A stretch of 48,568 nt of DNA from an uncultured Pelagibacteraceae bacterium (GTDB taxonomy: Bacteria; Pseudomonadota; Alphaproteobacteria; Pelagibacterales; Pelagibacteraceae), in NCBI GenBank assembly GCA_902519445.1, contig CABYJR010000003.1, positions 1 to 48,568 on the forward strand, read 5' to 3'. The stretch's first letter is position 1; every line of letters starts with the position of its first letter. A model generated the notes under the pieces. It was not told the origin of the DNA. It saw nothing but the letters and a program-made list of their open reading frames with translations, and made no database searches. The position numbers were made by a program, and so were the translations under genes. Positions 1 through 7,811 of the stretch are shown here, in pieces.

Positions 1-405
1 TAAATCTTTTTTATCAAAATTTATTATTTGATTTTTTTCCTCTACTAAATCATTTAAAAATTCAGAATAATCAACTTCAAAAATCCGATAAAGTTTTTCT
101 TTTTTTATTTCGTTTTTAATTTTAAATCTAATTATTCCTGATAGACTAATTATAAATCTTTTATCTTCTGTTTCATTAAAACTTACAATTTTGCCCAAGC
201 ATCCTATTTTGTAAACTTCTGGCGAAACACTCTTTCTGTTTTTTGGCTGTACCATTCCAAACATTCTATTATCTTTCATAGAATCGTTAACAAGTTGAAT
301 GTATCGATCTTCAAATATATTTAATGGTAAAATTGTTTTTGGAAAAAATATTGCACTAGACAGTGGAAAAATTGGAATTTTATTTGGGAAGTGTTCTTTT
401 TTCAT
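1..405 (-). CDS. Lon N-terminal (substrate-binding) domain protein, partial
   Basis: This gene runs off the left edge of the window, so only the first 135 codons are visible and no stop is reached. It begins MKKEHFPNKIPIFPLSSAIF and continues with FPKTILPLNIFEDRY and a GMVQP-like stretch. This is the typical start of the Lon substrate-binding domain (PF02190), found either at the N-terminus of Lon protease or alone in about 200-residue proteins. The domain binds unfolded protein segments in the cytoplasm. The lack of a long N-terminal extension and the position next to small metabolic genes make a stand-alone LON-domain protein more likely than full Lon, but the missing C-terminal part would decide. 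It lies 16 bases downstream of nadC on the same strand. Confidence 0.8.
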   Translation of the reverse strand, partial: MKKEHFPNKIPIFPLSSAIFFPKTILPLNIFEDRYIQLVNDSMKDNRMFGMVQPKNRKSVSPEVYKIGCLGKIVSFNETEDKRFIISLSGIIRFKIKNEIKKEKLYRIFEVDYSEFLNDLVEEKNQIINFDKKDL

Positions 406-421
406 TAATAATATTTATTTT

Positions 422-1237
422 TTATATTTCTAATTTGAAGTTTATAAATGGTGCGCTATGTGTTATTTGTCCTATAGATACTCTATTAACTCCGGTAGAT
501 GCTATTTTCCTAACATTTTTTAAAGATATTCCACCAGAAGCTTCTGTTTCATATTTATTTTTTACTATATTTATTCCTTTTTTAATATTTTTTTTATTCA
601 TATTATCAAATAATATTCTATTAAATTTTAAACCAATAATTTTCTTAAGCTGACCAAGATTATCTACTTCCACTGTAATTTTTTTTCCTTTTCTATTTTT
701 AATAGCCTTTTTAACTAATTTTTGAATATTTCCATCTATAGCCACATGATTATCTTTTATTAAAATTTCATCACTTAAATTGAATCTGTGATTAATTCCA
801 CCTCCCAGTTTAACGCCATATTTTTGTATTAATCTTAAATTTGGTATTGTTTTTCTTGTGCAACAAATCTTGCATTTTTTACCTTTAACTTTGTCTACAA
901 ATTTTTTTGTTTTTGTTGCTACTCCAGAAATTAAACTTAAAAAATTAAGAGCCACTCGCTCACTTTTTAAAATTGCTTTAGCTTTTCCATTTATTTCTGC
1001 CACAACTTTACCTTTATTTATTTTTTTTCCATCTTTAATATTTGTTTTAAAACTAATTTTTTTATCTGAATATTTAAAAGCTTCTTTTGCAAAATTTAAT
1101 CCGCCTATTATACAATTTTCATTTGAAATAATTTTTGCTTTTATTTTATTATTATTTTTTATAAGTCGCGTAGTAATATCTCCAGAAGGCTTCAAATCTT
1201 CTGACATTGCTTGTTTAACTAAATTTTTTATTATCAC
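422..1237 (-). CDS. nadC: Nicotinate-nucleotide pyrophosphorylase (quinolinate phosphoribosyltransferase)
   Basis: The enzyme converts quinolinate plus PRPP to nicotinate mononucleotide, CO2 and PPi, the step after NadA in de novo NAD synthesis. The 271-residue length is usual for bacterial NadC. Family signatures visible are EDLKPSGDITT near the start, RVALNFLSLISGVAT around residue 94, the CTRKTIPNLR block, KYGVKLGGGINHRFNLSD, ILIKDNH, VEVDNL and a late EASGGI. The catalytic basic residues of these blocks are present. The gene starts 9 bases after the stop of nadA, so the two are almost surely co-transcribed. No nadB or aspartate dehydrogenase gene is seen next to them. Confidence 0.95.
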   Translation of the reverse strand: MIIKNLVKQAMSEDLKPSGDITTRLIKNNNKIKAKIISNENCIIGGLNFAKEAFKYSDKKISFKTNIKDGKKINKGKVVAEINGKAKAILKSERVALNFLSLISGVATKTKKFVDKVKGKKCKICCTRKTIPNLRLIQKYGVKLGGGINHRFNLSDEILIKDNHVAIDGNIQKLVKKAIKNRKGKKITVEVDNLGQLKKIIGLKFNRILFDNMNKKNIKKGINIVKNKYETEASGGISLKNVRKIASTGVNRVSIGQITHSAPFINFKLEI

Positions 1238-1246
1238 GTTTGGAAA

Positions 1247-2236
1247 TTAACGCCCTATTGCAGCCATTCTTTGTACAGATTTTCTTGCCATAGCTGCTAT
1301 ATTGTGCCCGATTTTAATTTCATTAGTTTCATTTTTTAGGCAGTCATATATTTTATTAAGTGTAATTTTTTTCATATGGGGACAAAGATTACAAGGTTTT
1401 ATAAATTGAACATTAGGATTTTCGATCTGAACATTATCACTCATTGAACATTCCGTTACTAGCAAAACCTTTTTAGGTTGTTTTTCCTTAACATATTTTA
1501 CCATATTCGAAGTAGATCCTGCAAAATCAGATGCAGTGATTACATCAGGCGGGCATTCTGGATGTGCTATAACTTTAATATCAGGATTTTCTTTTCTAAT
1601 ATCCTCAACTTCTTTTCCTGTAAATTTTTCATGAACTATACAAGTACCCTGCCAAGAAATAATTTTAACTTTTGTATTTTTTTGAACGTAGTTAGCTAAA
1701 TAATGATCTGGAAGAAAAATTACTTTATCAACACCAAGTGATTCTACAACTTTTACTGCATTAGCGGATGTACAACATACATCTGATTCAGCTTTAACTT
1801 CGGCGGATGTGTTAACATATGTAACAACTGGAACGCCTGGATATTTTTCTTTAAGCATTCTCACGTCTTTACCCGTAATTGACGAGGCTAGTGAACATCC
1901 TGCTCCCATATCTGGTAATAAGACTTTTTTATTTGGATTCATTAATTTTGCGGTTTCAGCCATAAAATGTACTCCACACATTACAATAATATCTGCACTA
2001 GTTTTTTCTGCTTCTACAGCTAAAGCTAACGAGTCGGCAGCTATATCGGCTATACCATAAAAAATTTCAGGTGTTTGGTAGTTATGAGCTAATACAACAG
2101 CATTTTTTTCTTTTTTTAGTTTATTAATCTTATGAATCAATGGAGCATGAAAAGCCCATTCAACTTCAGGAATAAACTTAGAAACTTTTTTATAAATTGG
2201 GTCAGTTTCCTTTTTTATTTGGTCAGTTATCTCCAT
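1247..2236 (-). CDS. nadA: Quinolinate synthase
   Basis: NadA condenses iminoaspartate with dihydroxyacetone phosphate to quinolinate and carries an oxygen-sensitive 4Fe-4S cluster. The 329-residue protein shows the family blocks VVLAHNYQTPEIFYGIADIAADSLALA, VMCGVHFMAETAKLMNP, LLPDMGAGCSLA, VVTYVNTSAEVKAESDVCCTSANA and LPDHYLANYVQ. The three conserved cluster cysteines can be assigned to VMCGVH, the later HPECP segment, and PCNLCPHMKKI near the C-terminus. The gene is divergent from tRNA-Leu/add with a 57-base gap, and it leads the two-gene nadA-nadC operon. Confidence 0.97.
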   Translation of the reverse strand: MEITDQIKKETDPIYKKVSKFIPEVEWAFHAPLIHKINKLKKEKNAVVLAHNYQTPEIFYGIADIAADSLALAVEAEKTSADIIVMCGVHFMAETAKLMNPNKKVLLPDMGAGCSLASSITGKDVRMLKEKYPGVPVVTYVNTSAEVKAESDVCCTSANAVKVVESLGVDKVIFLPDHYLANYVQKNTKVKIISWQGTCIVHEKFTGKEVEDIRKENPDIKVIAHPECPPDVITASDFAGSTSNMVKYVKEKQPKKVLLVTECSMSDNVQIENPNVQFIKPCNLCPHMKKITLNKIYDCLKNETNEIKIGHNIAAMARKSVQRMAAIGR

Positions 2237-2253
2237 ATATAAAATCTATCAAC

Positions 2254-2282
2254 TTGAAGATAAGTTGTCATTCATTTATTCT
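2254..2282 (+). promoter_or_regulatory. Promoter for tRNA-Leu and adenine deaminase
   Basis: A sigma70-type pair is readable here: TTGAAG (2254-2259), a 17-base spacer and TATTCT (2277-2282). The expected start point is about 2289, just before the mature tRNA 5' end at 2294. The -35 hexamer is embedded in the dyad CAACTT-GAAGAT-AAGTTG. There is no separate promoter-like sequence between the tRNA and add, so both are probably driven from here. Confidence 0.5.
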
Positions 2283-2293
2283 GACGCACTGTT

Positions 2294-2379
2294 GCGGTTG
2301 TGGTGGAATGGTAGACACGTAAGCTTGAGGGGTTTATGACAGCAATGTCGTGGAGGTTCAAATCCTCTCAACCGCACCA
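2294..2379 (+). tRNA. tRNA-Leu (anticodon GAG)
   Basis: The acceptor stem GCGGTTG (2294-2300) pairs with CAACCGC (2369-2375), followed by discriminator A and a genome-encoded CCA. The D-arm has the leucine-type sequence TGGTGGAATGGTAGACAC. The anticodon stem TAAGC/GTTTA encloses loop TTGAGGG, giving anticodon GAG, which reads CUC and CUU. A long variable arm (TGAC...GTCG) marks it as a class II tRNA, and the T-loop is TTCAAAT. Only 7 bases separate the CCA end from the ATG of the next gene. Confidence 0.95.
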
Positions 2380-2386
2380 ATAAATT

Positions 2387-3376
2387 ATGAATATTGTTGA
2401 ATTTATAAAAAAAGTTCCTAAAACCGAATTGCATTTGCATATCGAAGGAACCCTTGAGCCTACTCAAATGTTCGAGTTAGCTAAGAAAAATAATATTTCT
2501 ATTCCTTTTAAAAATATCCAAGAGGTTAAAGCTGCTTACAACTTTAGTAATTTAGAATCTTTTTTAAAAATTTATTATGAAGGGGCAAAAGTTTTAATAA
2601 AAGAAAAGGATTTTTTCGATTTAACTTGGGCTTACGCGTTAAAATGTAAAGAAGATAATATAGTTCATACGGAGATTTTTTTTGATCCACAAACACATGT
2701 TAATAGAGGTATTGATTTTGAAATTGTTATAAATGGTATTTACAAAGCACTTCAAAAAGCCAATAGGGAGTTTGGGTTAAGTTTTAAAATTATAATGTGT
2801 TTCTTGAGACATCTTAGTGAAAAATCAGGATTTGAAATATTAGATCAGGCTTTAATTCATAAAGATAAAATTTTTGGTGTTGGGCTAGATTCGTCTGAGA
2901 AAGGTAATCCCCCAAGTAAATTTAAAAAATTGTTTAAAAAATCAATTGAAGAAGGTTTTTTAACATTTGCTCATGCAGGAGAAGAAGGCCCACCAGAATA
3001 TATTTGGGATTCTATAAATCTTCTTAAGGTAAAAAGAGTTGACCATGGAGTTCAGTGTCTTCAAGATAAAAAATTGGTTGAAAAATTACGCAATGATAAA
3101 ACACCGTTAACAGTTTGTCCCCTTTCAAATATAAAATTACATGTATTTAACGATCTTAAAGAACATAATTTAAAAAAAATGCTAGATGAAAAATTAATGG
3201 TGATGGTAAATTCTGATGATCCAGCATATTTTGGAGGCTACTTAAACAAAAATTTAATTGAGATTCAGTCTGCGCTGAGTCTTTCTATTATTGATATAAA
3301 AACTTTAATTATTAACTCATTTAAATCTTCTTTTTTAAGCGAGGAGAAAAAAGCTGAATGGATTTCAAAAATTTAA
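2387..3376 (+). CDS. Adenine deaminase (adenosine-deaminase superfamily, type 2)
   Basis: This 329-residue protein is a zinc aminohydrolase of the adenosine deaminase superfamily. Metal ligands are visible in ELHLHIEGTLEP near residue 14 (HxH), FAHAGEEGPPEY around 198 (His with the catalytic Glu), RVDHGVQC, and VNSDDPAYFGGY near 278 (tandem Asp). The motifs LHIEGTLEP, IFFDPQTH and SDDPAYFGGY are typical of the bacterial and fungal adenine deaminase branch (adenine to hypoxanthine plus ammonia). Adenosine deaminases proper have a different first block. The role is therefore most likely purine salvage in the cytoplasm, though adenosine as substrate cannot be excluded. The gene follows tRNA-Leu by 7 bases and has no Shine-Dalgarno sequence of its own outside the tRNA. 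Confidence 0.88.
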   Translation: MNIVEFIKKVPKTELHLHIEGTLEPTQMFELAKKNNISIPFKNIQEVKAAYNFSNLESFLKIYYEGAKVLIKEKDFFDLTWAYALKCKEDNIVHTEIFFDPQTHVNRGIDFEIVINGIYKALQKANREFGLSFKIIMCFLRHLSEKSGFEILDQALIHKDKIFGVGLDSSEKGNPPSKFKKLFKKSIEEGFLTFAHAGEEGPPEYIWDSINLLKVKRVDHGVQCLQDKKLVEKLRNDKTPLTVCPLSNIKLHVFNDLKEHNLKKMLDEKLMVMVNSDDPAYFGGYLNKNLIEIQSALSLSIIDIKTLIINSFKSSFLSEEKKAEWISKI

Positions 3377-3411
3377 GTAAAAAAAATATTCTTATTAAAT
3401 TCACTCAGAAT

Positions 3412-4401
3412 TTAGTATTTTTTCTTTAAAAGATAAAAGTTTAAAGATCCAAATGTAACTGCTGATAGCATTAAAAAAGTATCTAAATAAAATATCATTA
3501 AAATCCCCATAACTTTTTTTATACCTTTTGTATTATTTACAAATCTTAAAAAACCAATGTGGAGCAACACATAAAAGATATTTAAAATCAAAAAAATCAA
3601 ACCAAATATTTTGTTAGTAAAAAAAATACTAGCAATAAAAGTTAATAAAATTAAACCTAGTATTGGGATTCCCAAAATTACTTTAGAGTAGTTTGTTTGT
3701 TTAATTTTATTAGTATATGTTTTTTCTCTTAAGTAGAATTTTATTCTATCAACATCTTGGGTGAATCTTCTTTTAATAAATTTTATAGTGTTATAATTGA
3801 CTCTGTGTTCAATTTGTAAATTTCTTAATATTAATATTTTATATCCTTTGTTAATTAGCGTATATCCAAATTGTTCGTCTTCACAAGATGCTTTTTTCAT
3901 CTTTGTATCAAAACCATTAAACCCCATAAATATTTTTCTTCTTATTCCAAAGCAAGCAGTTACCAAAGTTGTTGCGTATTTTTTATTTTCAGGCCAAACG
4001 TAATAACACAAATAGCTTTGATAAAATTGAGTAGCTATATATTTATAATTAGGTTCGTGTGAATATGTTCCTTGTATAGCATTAATTTCTTCGGATAAAA
4101 ATTTTTCACTAATTAAGTTTAAGGAATTTTTATTTATTATTACATCCGAATCTAAAAACAACAAAATATCACCTTCAGATTTTTCGGCACCTTTATTTCT
4201 AGCAAAAGCAGGACCTTTGTTTTCATCTAATTCTATAATTTTACATTTGTATTTTTTTGCTATTTCTACGGAGTCGTCTGAGCTATGATCAGATACAACA
4301 ATCACTTCAAAATTTTTGTAGCTGGATTCAAAAATAGAATCTAAACATTCTTTTAATGTTAAAGAGGCATTATATACCGGTATAACAATGGAAATTTTCA
4401 T
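3412..4401 (-). CDS. Family 2 glycosyltransferase with C-terminal membrane segments
   Basis: The N-terminus MKISIVIPVYNASLTLKECLDSI is the classic GT-A fold start, followed by VVSDHSSDDSVEIA and the DXD-like metal site FLDSDV around residue 86. Residues about 240-325 contain two or three hydrophobic stretches (ILGIPILGLILLTFIAS and others), so the protein is probably anchored to the inner membrane. GT2 enzymes move a sugar from a nucleotide sugar onto lipid or polymer acceptors; the substrate cannot be told from sequence. It shares one base with the upstream radical-SAM gene, so the two are translated from one message and may act on the same product. The 3' end is convergent with add. Confidence 0.85.
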   Translation of the reverse strand: MKISIVIPVYNASLTLKECLDSIFESSYKNFEVIVVSDHSSDDSVEIAKKYKCKIIELDENKGPAFARNKGAEKSEGDILLFLDSDVIINKNSLNLISEKFLSEEINAIQGTYSHEPNYKYIATQFYQSYLCYYVWPENKKYATTLVTACFGIRRKIFMGFNGFDTKMKKASCEDEQFGYTLINKGYKILILRNLQIEHRVNYNTIKFIKRRFTQDVDRIKFYLREKTYTNKIKQTNYSKVILGIPILGLILLTFIASIFFTNKIFGLIFLILNIFYVLLHIGFLRFVNNTKGIKKVMGILMIFYLDTFLMLSAVTFGSLNFYLLKKKY

Positions 4402-5537
4402 TATTTAATTGATGAAGCTATTTTAATTAATCTTGGATAATACTTTGAATTAAAAAGTATATTTACTTGATTAAAGCATTCATGAGTACAAAAACATTTA
4501 GTTTTTCTAATAAAGTTAACTTCTTCTTTGGCTTTTTTAGATAGCCATAAATTTCTAAAATTAAGATTAAAATCTCTGATGTTTCCTATTTTATGTGTTT
4601 CATCTAATATTTCGCAAGGATAGACTTGGCCTTCAGGGTACATAACACCACTTAAATTTGCAGAAAAGCATGGAGATTGATAATTATTTGTTTCGTATAT
4701 TTTTTCTACCATATCATTTAAGATTACTCTTCCTGCCGTGGCTAATTTATTTCCGGGAAATTTTTTATGTCCTGGCATTTTTTTTGAATAAAATAAACTA
4801 TTTCTATATTCGACAGCTTCTTTGTAGAGTTTCATGTCTAGATTTTCGTTTACTTTTTCTCTCGGATCTCCCCTTACTAAAGTGATTGTTATATTGTCAG
4901 GTTTTGCTAATTTATAAATTCCCTCTACTATATTTTTAATTTTTTTTTGATTTTCTGAAGTAAAAGTAGTTATAATCCCAATGTTTAATCTTTGCTCAAA
5001 TTCTTTTTGTAATTTTTTTAAATGCTCAATTGTCTCAAGTGCTTTTTTAAAAGATCCTTTATGAGTTCCCATTCTTATTTTATCATGGTCTTCTTCTAAA
5101 CCATCAATTGAAATCATTTGGTTAAGAACAAGTTCTGGACACCAAACCATCATATTTCTTATTTGTTTGTCCATTTTTTCTAAATACCATCCATTAGAAG
5201 GTATATTTACTATTGGCACCTTGGTATTTTCATAAAATATTTTTACTATTTGATCCAGGTCATGTCTTAAATATGGTTCACCACCAGTAAGCACTAAGGT
5301 AAGCAAAGGATCCATTGTTTTTGTAAAAGTATTTATTTCTTCCAGCGTTAATTCATTAAATCTCTTATTTAAACTGTCATGATAAAAACAATGAGAACAG
5401 CTTAAATTACATCTGCTAGTTGGAAAGTATATAAAATAAGAAGGCAATTTATTTTTTTTAAAAAAAGTTTTGTGTATGTGATGTTGAAACTGCTTTGGTT
5501 TGCTTTTTGATATATTTTTAAATTCTTTATTTTCCAT
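4401..5537 (-). CDS. Radical SAM protein with SPASM-type C-terminus
   Basis: The radical-SAM cluster motif is CNLSCSHC (Cys43, Cys47, Cys50; CX3CX2C), preceded by YFPTSR and followed by a TGGEPYLR motif near residue 85. The C-terminal part has further cysteines, in PCFSAN, YPCEIL, and a KCFCTHEC cluster near residue 350. This resembles the auxiliary-cluster SPASM/twitch region found in PqqE, anSME and sugar-modifying enzymes. The 378-residue length fits. No peptide precursor is seen nearby. It lies between ygfZ (3-base gap) and a GT2 gene (1-base overlap), so the target may be a glycolipid or surface sugar, but this is inference only. Confidence 0.82.
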   Translation of the reverse strand: MENKEFKNISKSKPKQFQHHIHKTFFKKNKLPSYFIYFPTSRCNLSCSHCFYHDSLNKRFNELTLEEINTFTKTMDPLLTLVLTGGEPYLRHDLDQIVKIFYENTKVPIVNIPSNGWYLEKMDKQIRNMMVWCPELVLNQMISIDGLEEDHDKIRMGTHKGSFKKALETIEHLKKLQKEFEQRLNIGIITTFTSENQKKIKNIVEGIYKLAKPDNITITLVRGDPREKVNENLDMKLYKEAVEYRNSLFYSKKMPGHKKFPGNKLATAGRVILNDMVEKIYETNNYQSPCFSANLSGVMYPEGQVYPCEILDETHKIGNIRDFNLNFRNLWLSKKAKEEVNFIRKTKCFCTHECFNQVNILFNSKYYPRLIKIASSIK

Positions 5538-5540
5538 AAT

Positions 5541-6455
5541 TTACATCCAATGTGGTTTAGATACCTTAACTTTAGATTTGCCACAAGTTAGTTCTTTATT
5601 ATTAAATTCTTTTAGGTCAGGATCAACAATCTTAATAAGCGCAAAAGTAAAAGGTTTATCTATCATTACTTTACCTATTTCATTACTTTTGTATTTTATA
5701 ATATCGTTTTCAAAAATTTCTCCTTCTATTTTTTGTATAGGCAGAATTCTTCTCCTTAGCTTATTTCTTAATTTAATTCTCGAGGTATTTTCTTGTCCAA
5801 CATAGCATCCCTTTTTAAAATCAATGCCATTTAATTCGTCTAAATTATTTTCAACACCAAAGATTTTATCTTTAAGTTTGCACAAGTCAATTTGAGGAAT
5901 TCCCAAGGCAAAACTTTTTTCATAATATTTTTTTTTATCAATTTTTTTTAAATCAAGCTTTTTAATTATATTTTCAGTATTTCCAATTTTGGTAATTATT
6001 TTTGCTCCAAGGCCTTTATGTCTTGGGTCAACATAAATTCGTTCATTTTCACAAGATAAAGTTGAACCTTCTTCACAAGATAAAGCTGAACCTTCCACGT
6101 GTTGGGATTTGGTAATTTCTTTAAATTTTTCTAAGGAAATAATAATGTTAGTGTATTTTTTACTATAATCTATTAAATTTACTTTTGTCCTAAGTTTGTA
6201 AAAATTAAAAAGCTTTATGATCTCTAAAGTTATTTTTTTTTCACATTCTAGTAAATATCCATCTTCAAATTTTAGTATAAAAAATTCATATAAATATTTA
6301 CCCTGAGGAGTAAAAATCGATGAAAATAACGTTAAGTTATCTGTTATTTTTTCAATATCATTAGTGACAATATTTTGGAGAAAAGATCCAGCCTCGTCGC
6401 CATTTATCTTTATAAAACCTCTATCATCAAGAATTGTAGTTTCGTTAATTTCCAT
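5541..6455 (-). CDS. ygfZ: Folate-binding protein YgfZ (GcvT-like, Fe-S cluster repair)
   Basis: YgfZ is a tetrahydrofolate-dependent member of the GcvT fold that supports maintenance of some Fe-S enzymes; the mitochondrial homologue is IBA57. The diagnostic motif KGCYVGQENTSRI is present around residue 220 and includes the conserved Cys. The N-terminus DRGFIKINGDEAGSFLQNIVTNDI is also typical. The 304 residues match the family. An internal 24-bp tandem duplication adds the repeat EGSALSCE/EGSTLSCE near residues 121-136, in a poorly conserved loop. The next gene, 3 bases downstream, encodes a radical-SAM Fe-S enzyme, a plausible client. The gene is divergent from pyrC with a 42-base gap. Confidence 0.9.
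   Translation of the reverse strand: MEINETTILDDRGFIKINGDEAGSFLQNIVTNDIEKITDNLTLFSSIFTPQGKYLYEFFILKFEDGYLLECEKKITLEIIKLFNFYKLRTKVNLIDYSKKYTNIIISLEKFKEITKSQHVEGSALSCEEGSTLSCENERIYVDPRHKGLGAKIITKIGNTENIIKKLDLKKIDKKKYYEKSFALGIPQIDLCKLKDKIFGVENNLDELNGIDFKKGCYVGQENTSRIKLRNKLRRRILPIQKIEGEIFENDIIKYKSNEIGKVMIDKPFTFALIKIVDPDLKEFNNKELTCGKSKVKVSKPHWM
6048..6095 (-). repeat. 24-bp tandem duplication inside ygfZ
   Basis: Two adjacent 24-base units, 6048-6071 and 6072-6095, differ at a single base (ttcacaagataaag[t/c]tg...). The unit is in frame and gives eight residues twice (EGS-A/T-LSCE), each copy adding one Cys. Near identity of the copies suggests a recent slippage or duplication event. Confidence 0.9.
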
Positions 6456-6497
6456 ATTTGCAAATAATCATACTATAATATATTAAATAGCTAGAGA

Positions 6498-7811
6498 ATG
6501 CCTGCTTCTTTTGATCTTATCATTAAAAATGGCAAATGTTTTATAGACGGCCAATTAAAAAAAGCCGATATAGGTATATCCAACGCAATAGTAAAAAAAA
6601 TAGGCAATATAGAAACCTCTAATCAAAAAGTTTTGGATGCTACTAATCTTACAATTTTACCTGGAATCATAGATACCCAAGTTCATTTTAGAGAGCCAGG
6701 CTCTACTGATGTTGAAGACTTAGAAACAGGAAGTAAAGCAGCTGTTCTAGGTGGGGTCACCTCAGTATTTGAGATGCCAAATACTAATCCACCAACTTCC
6801 AATCAAACTGAATTTAATAAAAAACTTAGTTTAGCCAAAAATAGAATGTTTTCTAATTATGCTTTTTATTTTGGGGCTACCCCGCAAAATATGGAAGATT
6901 TACAAAAGGTAGATAAGCTTGAAGGATGTTGTGGAGTAAAATTATTTGCAGGCTCTTCAACAGGAAATCTTTTAGTTAAAGATGAAAAAGATATAGAAAA
7001 AGTTATTTCAAATAGCTCTAAAGTTGTTGCTATCCATTCAGAAGATGAAGATATTTTAAATCTTAGAAAAAAATTTATAAAAAAAGGGGATGTGAGCTCT
7101 CATCCAATTTGGAGAAATGAAGAATGTGCAATGTCCTCAACTAGAAGAGTAGTGAAGATTGCGGAGCGGTATAATAAAAAAATTCATGTTTTACATGTAA
7201 CTACAAAAGAAGAAGTAGAATTTTTATCAAGGTATAAAGGGAATGTTACTTTTGAAATTACTCCACAACACTTAACTATAAGTGCTCCACATTGCTACAA
7301 ATTACTAGGATCGCTTGCACAAATGAATCCTCCTATTAGAGAAAAGAAACACCAAGATATGTTATGGAAAGCAGTAAAAGATAGTTTGGTCGATACCATT
7401 GGATCAGATCACGCACCGCATAGTTTAGAAAATAAAAAGAAAGAATATCCTCATACTCCATCAGGAATGCCAGGAGTTCAAACACTTGTTCCACTTATGC
7501 TTAATCACATCAACAATAATAAATTAACTTTAAACCAATTCATAAAATTAGTTTGTGAAAACCCAGTAAGAATTTTTGGAATCAAAAACAAAGGTTACAT
7601 TAAAGAAGGATATGATGCTGATTTAACTATCGTGGATATGAATATGAAAAAAGTAATTAAAAACGATTGGATTGCAAGTAAATGTGGCTGGACTCCATTT
7701 GATGGTTATGAAGTAAAAGGTTTTCCTTTAGGAACGATTGTAAATGGAAAAGCAATTGTTTGGGATGGTAAGCTTATTGAAAAAGCTAATGGTAAACCGT
7801 TAAAATTTTAG
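6498..7811 (+). CDS. pyrC: Dihydroorotase (class I type)
   Basis: The enzyme closes carbamoyl-aspartate to dihydroorotate in pyrimidine synthesis. The 437-residue amidohydrolase shows DTQVHFREPGSTDVEDLETGS (residues 59-79), FEMPNTNP, GVKLFAGSSTGNL with the probable carboxylated metal Lys, IHSEDE, IHVLHVTT, ITPQHL and IGSDHAPH. The first metal-binding motif is DxQxHxR: Gln61 replaces the first His of the usual DxHxHxR. I recall similar QVHFREPG forms in other bacterial dihydroorotases, so this is probably a functional subgroup and not decay. The C-terminal GWTPFDGYEVKGFP is also typical. Its stop is interlocked with the convergent gene at 7808. Confidence 0.9.
   Translation: MPASFDLIIKNGKCFIDGQLKKADIGISNAIVKKIGNIETSNQKVLDATNLTILPGIIDTQVHFREPGSTDVEDLETGSKAAVLGGVTSVFEMPNTNPPTSNQTEFNKKLSLAKNRMFSNYAFYFGATPQNMEDLQKVDKLEGCCGVKLFAGSSTGNLLVKDEKDIEKVISNSSKVVAIHSEDEDILNLRKKFIKKGDVSSHPIWRNEECAMSSTRRVVKIAERYNKKIHVLHVTTKEEVEFLSRYKGNVTFEITPQHLTISAPHCYKLLGSLAQMNPPIREKKHQDMLWKAVKDSLVDTIGSDHAPHSLENKKKEYPHTPSGMPGVQTLVPLMLNHINNNKLTLNQFIKLVCENPVRIFGIKNKGYIKEGYDADLTIVDMNMKKVIKNDWIASKCGWTPFDGYEVKGFPLGTIVNGKAIVWDGKLIEKANGKPLKF

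Noticed and set aside
363-653. ORF-track entries on the strand opposite to real genes (e.g. 363-653, 858-1250, 1478-1699, 22365-22715, 26843-27328, 37995-38411)
   Set aside because: They are antisense shadows of well-supported genes, with no family signature and no independent start signals.
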